A stretch of 64,000 bases of DNA from positions 62,001 through 126,000 of the forward strand of contig JBNLFG010000005.1 of the NCBI GenBank assembly GCA_050305405.1, given 5' to 3'. Each line of letters opens with the position of its first letter. Within the stretch, counting starts at the first letter, position 1. A program made the translations under genes and the position numbers. This DNA is from Desulfolinea sp050305405. GTDB lineage: Bacteria > Chloroflexota > Anaerolineae > Anaerolineales > Villigracilaceae. Shown piece after piece: positions 16,941 through 23,957 of this stretch. The notes below the pieces were generated by a model that saw only the letters and a program-made list of their open reading frames with translations, ran no database searches and was not told the DNA's origin.

Positions 16941-17960
16941 ATGACAGAAAAAACCACAGTTCTCGTCACCGGTGCCAGCGGCTTTGTCGGTATCCACTGT
17001 GTTGCAGCACTGCTCAAAGAAGGCTATCAGGTGCGTGGCACTATACGCTCGCTCAAAAAAGACCCCGCTTTACGCAAAACCATCGCCAAACTCGCTGATG
17101 GCGCTGAGCGTTTGACATTAGTTGAAGCCGACCTGCTCAACGATGCCGGCTGGGACGAAGCTGTACAAGGCTGTGAGTATGTCCTGCATGTGGCATCCCC
17201 CTTCCCTTTAAGTGAACCGGAACACGAAGATGATCTGATCATCCCTGCTCGTGAAGGCACCCTGCGTGTACTGAAGGCAGCCGCAGAGAACAATGTCAAA
17301 CGGGTTGTGCTGACATCTTCGGTTGCAGCTGTTGCGTATGGTCACCCCAAAGAAAAGACTCATTTCAACGAAAACGACTGGTCGATTGTAGACAGTGCCA
17401 CCATCAGTGCCTATTCGAAAAGCAAAACGCTCGCTGAACGTGCTGCTTGGGATTTTGTACAAAGCCTGGAGAATGGTATGGAATTGGCAACCATCAACCC
17501 CGGCTTGATCCTGGGCCCCCTCCCCGACACAAACGCACGCACATCAGGCGTGCTCGTCCAATCGTTGATGAAATCCGCTATTCCCGGGTTGGCGCGGATG
17601 CACTTTAACGCCGTCGATGTACGGGATGTAGCGGAAGCACACGTCCAAGCAATGACCAAGCCCGAGGCTGCCGGTCAGCGCTTTATCTGCGTAAGCGATT
17701 CGTTCTGGATGGAGGATGTCGCAAAAGTCTTGAAAGAAGCCTATCCCACTTATCCGATCAAGACAATCGTCTTCCCAAGTTGGATGGTACGCATCGTCGC
17801 TATCTTTAGCAAAGAAGCGCGTGCGACCGTCGATGCGCTGGATGAAGAGTTGATCGTGGATAATGCGCGCATCAAAGAAGTGCTCAACTGGCAACCGCGC
17901 GATATGAAAGAGATGGTGCTCTCGATGGCAGAGAGCATGATCGAGTTGAAGATGGTCTAG
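16941..17960 (+). CDS. NAD(P)-dependent epimerase/reductase (extended SDR)
   Basis: 339 residues, similar to dihydroflavonol 4-reductase-like enzymes. The cofactor motif TGASGFVG lies at the N-terminus. The catalytic Tyr-Lys pair is in AYSKSKTLAERAAW, and the NxGxxxGP motif appears as NPGLILGPLP. Members of this group reduce or epimerise varied carbonyl compounds; the substrate here is unknown. Its stop codon abuts the ATG of the URO-D-like gene. The last ~20 codons recur twice downstream as decayed copies (18990-19055 and 20476-20532). Confidence 0.87.
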   Translation: MTEKTTVLVTGASGFVGIHCVAALLKEGYQVRGTIRSLKKDPALRKTIAKLADGAERLTLVEADLLNDAGWDEAVQGCEYVLHVASPFPLSEPEHEDDLIIPAREGTLRVLKAAAENNVKRVVLTSSVAAVAYGHPKEKTHFNENDWSIVDSATISAYSKSKTLAERAAWDFVQSLENGMELATINPGLILGPLPDTNARTSGVLVQSLMKSAIPGLARMHFNAVDVRDVAEAHVQAMTKPEAAGQRFICVSDSFWMEDVAKVLKEAYPTYPIKTIVFPSWMVRIVAIFSKEARATVDALDEELIVDNARIKEVLNWQPRDMKEMVLSMAESMIELKMV

Positions 17961-18902
17961 ATGAACAAAAGAGAAGTTCTGTACAGTTTACTTAGCCCAA
18001 CCACCAAGACCCCTTACATCCCCGCTGCGTTTTTCATGCACTTTGATCCAAAAGATCATCATGGACAGGCATCGGTCGACAAACATCTCGAATACTTCGA
18101 CTATACGGGCATGGACTTGGTCAAAATCCAATACGAAAAAGTATTTCCCCATCGTCCGGAGATCGTCTCGCCCGTTGACTGGGAGAGGATGCCGCGCTAT
18201 GGTGAAGAATTTTACGCCGATCATTGGCAGATCGTGGAAAAGATCGTCGCGGCAAAGAAAAAAGAAGCGCCGATCGTGATGACACTTTACTCTCCCTTCA
18301 TGTGTGCGGGGCACTCGATCACGGATGAGCTTTTGGTCAAACATTTGCGCGAAGACCCTGAGAAAACGAAAAAGGGATTGGAGATCATCACCGACAGTTT
18401 GATGCTTTTCGTGCAGGGCTGTATCGAACGCGGCGTGGACGGCTTTTATCACTCCACGCAAGGCGGTGAAAACTATCGTTTTGAAGGCTCCCCCATTTTT
18501 GAGCAGTATATCAAGCCCTATGATCTTGCCCTGATGAACGAAATCAACGCCAAATCTGACTTCAACATTCTGCATGTCTGTGATTATTGCGGCGAATACT
18601 CGACGATGGACGCCTATCTCGATTATCCGGGAGACATCGTTAGCAGCCCGCTGATGCTGGGCGGCGAAAGGCTCGCACCCCAAAAAGCTGCCGAGATATT
18701 CCAGCGCCCCATCATGGGCGGCCTGGACCGGCACGGTCTGCTCGCGCATGGCTCCAAAGAGGAGATTGTGACAGCCGTCAATGCACTTTGCGAAACAGCC
18801 CCCGAAAATTTTATTCTCGGTGCCGATTGCACGCTGCCCGGCGACACGGATTGGGAGAATCTCAAAATCGCGATTGATGCGGCGCATAACTACCAACGCT
18901 GA
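17961..18902 (+). CDS. Uroporphyrinogen decarboxylase-like (URO-D superfamily) protein
   Basis: 313 residues, a TIM-barrel related to HemE and to the zinc methyltransferases MtaA and CmuA. It has HVCDYCGEY in the middle and GADCTLPGD near the C-terminus, which resemble the zinc-binding His/Cys set of methyltransferase members rather than the HemE active site. It lacks the HemE N-terminal signature. So a methyl-transfer role is more likely than haem synthesis, but this is inference. It begins at the base after the epimerase stop, and a strong terminator follows. Confidence 0.8.
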   Translation: MNKREVLYSLLSPTTKTPYIPAAFFMHFDPKDHHGQASVDKHLEYFDYTGMDLVKIQYEKVFPHRPEIVSPVDWERMPRYGEEFYADHWQIVEKIVAAKKKEAPIVMTLYSPFMCAGHSITDELLVKHLREDPEKTKKGLEIITDSLMLFVQGCIERGVDGFYHSTQGGENYRFEGSPIFEQYIKPYDLALMNEINAKSDFNILHVCDYCGEYSTMDAYLDYPGDIVSSPLMLGGERLAPQKAAEIFQRPIMGGLDRHGLLAHGSKEEIVTAVNALCETAPENFILGADCTLPGDTDWENLKIAIDAAHNYQR

Positions 18903-18910
18903 TAACAAAA

Positions 18911-18938
18911 AACGCTCGTCAAATGACGAGCGTTTTTT
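18911..18938 (+). terminator. Rho-independent terminator after the URO-D-like gene
   Basis: Perfect 10-bp stem AACGCTCGTC/GACGAGCGTT with an AAAT loop, followed by a T-rich run. A diverged copy of the same hairpin recurs at 20303-20330 in a flanking repeat. Confidence 0.85.
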
Positions 18939-18989
18939 GTTTTGAACCACGAAAGTGTGCCAGGAGTGACTGTCACTTGCGCTTTCTCT

Positions 18990-19055
18990 ACAATGCGACA
19001 AGAAAAGATGCTGCTCGCAATGGCAGAGAGCAGCATCAAACTGAAGATGGCCTAA
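18990..19055 (+). pseudogene. Remnant of an epimerase gene 3' end (first copy)
   Basis: Read in frame this gives MLLAMAESSIKLKMA and a stop, against MVLSMAESMIELKMV and a stop at the end of the intact epimerase at 16941-17960. No start or cofactor domain is present. It is the trace of a second, diverged epimerase copy that once followed the URO-D-like gene. Confidence 0.65.
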
Positions 19056-19071
19056 ACAAAAATGATGCGTT

Positions 19072-20199
19072 CTACAATCTCATCGCGTTCGCGATCAGAC
19101 TAATGATCAAGATCGTCACGATCGTTGCCACAAGGGTACCGCAGCCCCATCCCAGGGAAACTCTTCGACTCTGACCAGTTGTGATACCCGGCTCCAATCT
19201 GCGGATGTGGCGAACAACCTGACGACCGGCAAAAACACCGGTCAGGAACCAGATCACACCAACAAAAAGAAGGAAAACCAGCATTATTAGGAGAACGAGC
19301 ACAATCGCTTCGCCGAGAGCACTCCCGATCCCTGCGCCAAGGCAATCGCCAAAACCAAGTCCATCACAATTCACTTCAGCACTTTGCACGCTGATCGCGC
19401 CGACCGCAACCATGATCGCGGTTGCAATGCCCGAAACGAGCATGCCCAAAGGACCACTAAACGCCCAAATCCGGATCGTTGGCGCCATATGCTTCCAGGA
19501 AATGCTGGGGGCGTTGGGACGCAGCGCCAGCATGGTAAACAGCCCAGCCAATAAACCGCCTGCAAATCCACCAACACCACCGCTGAGCACAATGACAAAA
19601 AGGGTCAGAAATGCTTCGCCGGTATTCGGGTCATCTTGAGCAAGCATCAAGATGAACAAAAGGGCGCTAACGATCATCCAAAAGGCGGCCCAACCGGTGC
19701 CCCAGGCAAATGCCCAACCGGGGATTTTCTGGAAAACAACATCCAAATTCACTTTGGCGTCTTCGCGCATAAAGGGTTTTTCGTAGCCTTCGACTTTGGC
19801 TGCCCCAACTGCGATCAAACCATCGACCAACACCTGAAAACTGTGGCTATAGCTGCCACTCCGCAGATCAAGTGTCTGAATGTCGTGAACAAGGGATGCG
19901 AATTCACCCGTCCATTCGCCGGGACGATAGAGCACCGGAATGATCGGTTTGCCCAACTCAAGCGCCTTGGTGACTTCTTCACGCACATAGCGCGATTCAG
20001 CCGCATCGGGGGAGAGCACCAGAATAAAGGCTTTGCATTCACGAATACCATCCATGATCTCAGCATGCCAGTCATGACCGACCTGTATCGCGGATTGGTC
20101 AAACCAGACCCCGGCAACCTGATGATCGAGATCGGCAGCCAGGCGGGCAACGAACTCCTGATCACGACGAGAATATGAAATGAAGATGTCTTTATTCAT
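19072..20199 (-). CDS. TIR-domain membrane protein
   Basis: 375 residues. The start at 20199 is chosen for AAAGGAG just upstream. Residues 1-125 form a TIR (TIR_2) domain: DIFISYSRRDQEFV, then WFDQSAIQVGHDW and FILVLSPDAAESRYVREEV, where the Glu after SRYVR matches the catalytic Glu of NAD-cleaving TIR domains. Residues ~150-375 carry about four transmembrane helices in two pairs. TIR domains act in NAD+ depletion and signalling during phage defence (family knowledge); a membrane effector role here is inference. It is flanked by duplicated gene ends and lies next to an RNase toxin operon. Confidence 0.85.
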   Translation of the reverse strand: MNKDIFISYSRRDQEFVARLAADLDHQVAGVWFDQSAIQVGHDWHAEIMDGIRECKAFILVLSPDAAESRYVREEVTKALELGKPIIPVLYRPGEWTGEFASLVHDIQTLDLRSGSYSHSFQVLVDGLIAVGAAKVEGYEKPFMREDAKVNLDVVFQKIPGWAFAWGTGWAAFWMIVSALLFILMLAQDDPNTGEAFLTLFVIVLSGGVGGFAGGLLAGLFTMLALRPNAPSISWKHMAPTIRIWAFSGPLGMLVSGIATAIMVAVGAISVQSAEVNCDGLGFGDCLGAGIGSALGEAIVLVLLIMLVFLLFVGVIWFLTGVFAGRQVVRHIRRLEPGITTGQSRRVSLGWGCGTLVATIVTILIISLIANAMRL

Positions 20200-20236
20200 G
20201 GGGTGCTCCTTTATTGAGAAAGGGGAAAGCACAAAG

Positions 20237-20266
20237 ATAATAACCGAAAATCACTATTAAATTCAA
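20237..20266 (-). promoter_or_regulatory. Promoter of the TIR gene
   Basis: On the minus strand, TTGAAT (20266-20261) and TATTAT (20242-20237) with an 18-bp spacer, ending about 38 bases ahead of the start. The -35 abuts repeat copy B, so promoter and gene could have arrived as one unit. Confidence 0.45.
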
Positions 20267-20532
20267 TACGGCGCATAACTACCAACACTGATAATGAAAA
20301 ACGCTCGTTACAAATTAACGAGCATTTTTTGTTTTGAACCGCGAAGGTCTGCCAGAAGAGACTGTCACCTTCGATGTCAAGCCAGACGATCAACCCTTTG
20401 GAAATGAGCTAGTTCACCATCCCAAAATCGTACCGCAGGTGACAGTCACTTGCGCTTTCTTTACAACCACACAATATGAAAGAGATGGTGCTCTCGATGG
20501 CAGAGAGTATGATCGAACTCAAGATTATCTAA
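20267..20532 (+). repeat. Imperfect direct repeat, copy B, right of the TIR gene
   Basis: This fills most of the 357-base gap between the TIR and TPR genes. In order: a URO-D gene end (CGGCGCATAACTACCAAC), the terminator hairpin (20303-20330), GTTTTGAACCGCGAA, GACTGTCAC, about 75 bases absent from copy A, GTGACAGTCACTTGCGC, and an epimerase gene end. It is the partner of copy A at 18880-19055. Confidence 0.75.
20476..20532 (+). pseudogene. Remnant of an epimerase gene 3' end (second copy)
   Basis: Encodes MKEMVLSMAESMIELKII and a stop. The first 16 residues are identical to the corresponding end of the intact epimerase, and the DNA differs at only a few positions. Nothing upstream of it is coding in this frame, so only the gene end survives. 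It is less diverged than the copy at 18990-19055. Confidence 0.75.
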
Positions 20533-20556
20533 AGAAACAGGAAAAACATTGGTGTT

Positions 20557-21840
20557 TTAATCACTTATGCAGCGAACTTTAGTAGCTTGGGTTGATTCTC
20601 GATTCTTCTTTCGATCAAAGCTTTTTTCTAATATAAATTCAATTCGCGCGCCTTCTTGGGCACATTTTCTAGGCATATTGCGCAACAACACAAAGACATC
20701 TTCTTTTCCATCATCTCTTTTTATAAAGGCAAAAGGTTTGCCCGGAATAAGAGGTTTCAATTTGCCTGAAATAAATTCTAAACCTTCCGTAGCCCCCTCT
20801 TGCCAGCGTTGATGACAAATTTTTGATAATTCTTTCACATCCGATGGCAAAACAGGATAGGGTTGCTCAGCATCTTTATACGCCTTAATAACGTCTTGCT
20901 CCAATTGAGCTAAATCTGATGAAATTGACCAACTGTTAGCAGCTCTAACTGCTTTTGCGAGCGCAACGTGTTCAGCTGCGATTTCTAATTTACTCATTTC
21001 AAGGGAAATTTTTCCAAGAGTAACAAAACACCCTAATTTATATTCATCATCTTGCGAGTTAGAAACTGCGTCAGTCATTATTCTAAAGGCCTCTTCAAGC
21101 TTCCCTCGCCTAAATTCAACATCCGCTAAGTCTGCCTTTATATACCAGCCCGCACGACGATGATCAAGAAGTTTCCGTAATTCTTCAGCACCTTCTTCAA
21201 GCTGTCCCTTACCCACCAACGCAAGCGCAGCTGTACGCGCTAAAAATAGCTCGTTTGGAAATTCGGAGAGTCCCTGCTGTGCAAATACCCTAGATTCATC
21301 AAATTGACCTAATTCAAGCAAAGCTTTAGCCCGGCCAACGTACCATGTTTCCCGTTCCGACATACCCCGCTTTCCGTTGAACATGCGAGCTTCTGCACTC
21401 AAATCACTTGAATTTATTTTATTTGCCCATTCTAAAACTACATCCCATTTCTTCTTACTTTTTGCCACTTTCATAACCGCCATTACAATCAAACGCACAG
21501 CAAAAATATCTGGATTCAACCTTATAATTTCACCTGCAAAATATAAAGTCTTTCCTAAATCACTCTCTTTTTTTGCTGGCTTAAGCTCTTTGTCATAAAG
21601 AACCCATCCCATCTCACGTTTCACATATTTATCTTCAGGAAATTTATCAAGAACTTCCTTAAGAATAGCCTCCGCGTCATTCAGCCTATTCAATTTCCGA
21701 AGACAAAAAGCATAGCGTTGCCCAAACATAGCAGTAGGTTTTTGTCTCCACAAGAAATCAAATTGATCAACTGCTTCAGTATACTTATTCTGATTACGCA
21801 AAGCCTCTGCCGTATCGTAGGTAGGAATGTTGTCGGTCAT
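20557..21840 (-). CDS. TPR protein with C-terminal cold-shock-like domain
   Basis: 427 residues, cytosolic. Residues ~5-325 are helical TPR-like repeats (for example YTEAVDQFDFLWRQKP, NDAEAILKEVLDKFPED, DESRVFAQQGLSEFPNE, EEGAEELRKLL). Residues ~355-424 match a cold-shock/S1-like barrel: KPFAFIKRDDGKEDVFVLL carries RNP1-like and RNP2-like strands, so single-stranded RNA or DNA binding is likely. Its ATG overlaps the stop of the upstream RnlA-RNase HIII gene (ATGA), so the two are made together. Base composition is clearly AT-richer than the surrounding genes. It might guide, restrain or recruit the nuclease; it does not resemble the RnlB antitoxin. Confidence 0.8.
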   Translation of the reverse strand: MTDNIPTYDTAEALRNQNKYTEAVDQFDFLWRQKPTAMFGQRYAFCLRKLNRLNDAEAILKEVLDKFPEDKYVKREMGWVLYDKELKPAKKESDLGKTLYFAGEIIRLNPDIFAVRLIVMAVMKVAKSKKKWDVVLEWANKINSSDLSAEARMFNGKRGMSERETWYVGRAKALLELGQFDESRVFAQQGLSEFPNELFLARTAALALVGKGQLEEGAEELRKLLDHRRAGWYIKADLADVEFRRGKLEEAFRIMTDAVSNSQDDEYKLGCFVTLGKISLEMSKLEIAAEHVALAKAVRAANSWSISSDLAQLEQDVIKAYKDAEQPYPVLPSDVKELSKICHQRWQEGATEGLEFISGKLKPLIPGKPFAFIKRDDGKEDVFVLLRNMPRKCAQEGARIEFILEKSFDRKKNRESTQATKVRCISD

Positions 21841-23852
21841 TTCGTCTCCCTCATAATTTCCTGAATTGTTTTGAAGTGCATCTTAGTAATTCGCTCAAGT
21901 CCTGGCTTACCCCAGCGCCTATAAACCTCCCTCCCAATATTTTTCACTTCATCAGCAGAAGATCCAAACGGAATACTAATTCCTGCTTTCGCTGTAAACT
22001 CTTTAATAGCGAGCACAAATTCTGCTCGCGCAATAATAGAAGCGGCAGCAACAGCAATATCCGACTCTGCATGATGCCTTTGCTCAAGGACAATCTCGCA
22101 ATTTTCTGCTTTAAGAGCATTAATAACAAGTGATTCATCTCCAAATTGGTCAGAAATGGCTTTTACTACTTTTTGCTTTTTGCTTAGTTTACAAATCACT
22201 TGAGCATGCCCCCAAGCTAAAAGGCGATTCAAGTTTCCGTATTGCTCATACAAGACATTATATTCATGAGGTAGCATCACAAGAACATCAACGACGCAAT
22301 TTTCCTTTATAAAAGATGCTAATTCAAGAATTGTGGCATCTGACAAAGCTTTACTGTCTCGAACGCCACGCTTCGCAAGGAGAATTTCCATCTCTGGATT
22401 CGTTACTACGCCCGCAACAACTAAAGGCCCAAACAAATCGCCCTTACCAGACTCGTCAACTCCAATTTTCAACCCAACTGTATCTAAGTCTTTATCTAAA
22501 AAAGAACGGTATTTATCACAAACACTCTCTGCGTTTCCCCCTGAAACAATAATCATATTTGGATTATCGTTGGGAGCAACAACCACCAAGTTGGGCTTTT
22601 CAATAATCTCCCATGCATTCTTTCGTCCATCACCTTGCTCAGAAACAGAATACCCATCATTTTTTAGCTGCACAAATATTTTTTCGCGCTCAGCTTTGTC
22701 AAATTTAAATTCTTCCTCTGGTTTTACACCCTTATCACCCTTTTTTTTGGGCGGTAATAATTCTATTCCATCTCCAACAAAAACTGCATGTGCCCGTGTC
22801 ATAGCTCTTAAAATTGTGGCAATTTCATGTTCAGCATCATTAAAAAGCTTCAATGTACTCAAAGAGAGAAAAGGATCAGAGTGCACAGCCTTATGCCTAC
22901 ATTTCCACGCAGCATCTAATCCAGTTGCTATCTCTCCAAATCTTTTTGGATCAGGCATGCGGTTCTTTATCTGATTTACCCACCCTCCAATCTCTATTTC
23001 ATTTGCCCTTTTTGCTAAAGCATCCTCATGGGTGAGCCCAAGATGAACAGCCAGCTTCATCAAAAAGCCCTCATATGGTTTAGCAAAAGGCATAACCACT
23101 ACAGAGTAGTCAGGCAAATTCCCTTTCGATCTTTGGAAAGCATTCCGAACACCAGCCGCAGCCAAAAGAGTGCGTTGATCATTTTCATAAAGAAATTCAA
23201 CTACTTCTTTTTCAATATTTTGAAATAACCATTGAGTTGACTCATTTTCTGCTTCTGGCTGCTCTAAATATGATGTGACCGTATTTCTTTCAGACTCTTT
23301 TGCTAGATATCTAGAAGCGCGTTCTGGCAACGTTTGAATCAGGTGTATATCTAAAACATCACACACATTGTCAAATAGTTCTGTAGACAAACCTTGCACC
23401 ATCAATGTTCCAGAATTATATTGTGAGATAGTTACGCGATTTCCGTCAAGTCGATTTTCAATGCGATATACATCAGCTGGCCCTGCTACTTCTTTATCTA
23501 AAATCTCACCAGGTAAATCGCTAATAACTTCACGAATCTTCTCAATATTTTCTGATAACACAAAATACTTAGAGATGCGATTTTGCGGCATCAAAACTTC
23601 ATCTTTTGGAGAAGAGACTAAGCCTGCATCCCGTAAGTTCACCCACTCCGTAATAACGTCCTTAGTTTCACAGGCTCTTCCTTGAGGAGTAATCTTACCT
23701 GTATTAAAGAAGTTTACAGGTAACTGAATAAATCCATCTGTAATCACTACTTGCCGACCATGATCTATGTCCTTTTCTCTAACAATCTGCCAGCCTTTTT
23801 CTTGAATAAGTTTCTGAAAATCATCTAAGGAAGATATTAGTTTTTTTTCCAT
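21837..23852 (-). CDS. Fusion: RnlA-type HEPN ribonuclease toxin + RNase HIII
   Basis: 671 residues with two complete enzymes in one chain. Residues ~1-365 match RnlA, the RNase LS toxin: TBP-like repeats (about 90-170), then LPDYSVVVMPFAKPYEGFL aligning with LPDYCMLLYPELRTIEGVL of E. coli RnlA (recalled), and the HEPN motif Rx4H as RHKAVH (R319, H324). Residues ~383-671 are RNase HIII: a TBP-like substrate domain, DESGKGD (466-472), RDSKALSD, SDQFGD and ESDIAVAAASIIAR. Both active sites look intact. In E. coli RnlA needs RNase HI for activity (published work), which makes this fusion meaningful. AT-rich, coupled to the TPR gene; no RnlB gene nearby. Likely an abortive-infection ribonuclease (inference). 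Confidence 0.88.
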   Translation of the reverse strand: MEKKLISSLDDFQKLIQEKGWQIVREKDIDHGRQVVITDGFIQLPVNFFNTGKITPQGRACETKDVITEWVNLRDAGLVSSPKDEVLMPQNRISKYFVLSENIEKIREVISDLPGEILDKEVAGPADVYRIENRLDGNRVTISQYNSGTLMVQGLSTELFDNVCDVLDIHLIQTLPERASRYLAKESERNTVTSYLEQPEAENESTQWLFQNIEKEVVEFLYENDQRTLLAAAGVRNAFQRSKGNLPDYSVVVMPFAKPYEGFLMKLAVHLGLTHEDALAKRANEIEIGGWVNQIKNRMPDPKRFGEIATGLDAAWKCRHKAVHSDPFLSLSTLKLFNDAEHEIATILRAMTRAHAVFVGDGIELLPPKKKGDKGVKPEEEFKFDKAEREKIFVQLKNDGYSVSEQGDGRKNAWEIIEKPNLVVVAPNDNPNMIIVSGGNAESVCDKYRSFLDKDLDTVGLKIGVDESGKGDLFGPLVVAGVVTNPEMEILLAKRGVRDSKALSDATILELASFIKENCVVDVLVMLPHEYNVLYEQYGNLNRLLAWGHAQVICKLSKKQKVVKAISDQFGDESLVINALKAENCEIVLEQRHHAESDIAVAAASIIARAEFVLAIKEFTAKAGISIPFGSSADEVKNIGREVYRRWGKPGLERITKMHFKTIQEIMRETK

Positions 23853-23957
23853 AAAACACCCTTATCTAATTACAAATGTGACTAATCTACATTAATCTTA
23901 CAGTGAAAACTACTAATTACTATTTCACAAGGAACAAAACTAGCACAATTTTACCCC

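Larger units (their letters stand above)
18880..19055 (+). repeat. Imperfect direct repeat, copy A, left of the TIR gene
   Basis: Contains the last codons of the URO-D-like gene, its terminator, a stretch GTTTTGAACCxCGAA, the palindrome GTGACTGTCAC and then a decayed epimerase gene end. The same blocks in the same order recur at 20267-20532 on the other side of the TIR gene. Confidence 0.75.

Noticed and set aside
17961..18902. The URO-D-like gene as hemE
   Set aside because: It lacks the HemE N-terminal signature and has His/Cys metal-site motifs typical of zinc methyltransferase relatives.
20557..23852. The AT-rich island as a prophage or integrative element
   Set aside because: No integrase, phage structural gene, tRNA or attachment-site duplication is visible; only the flanking gene-end repeats are.
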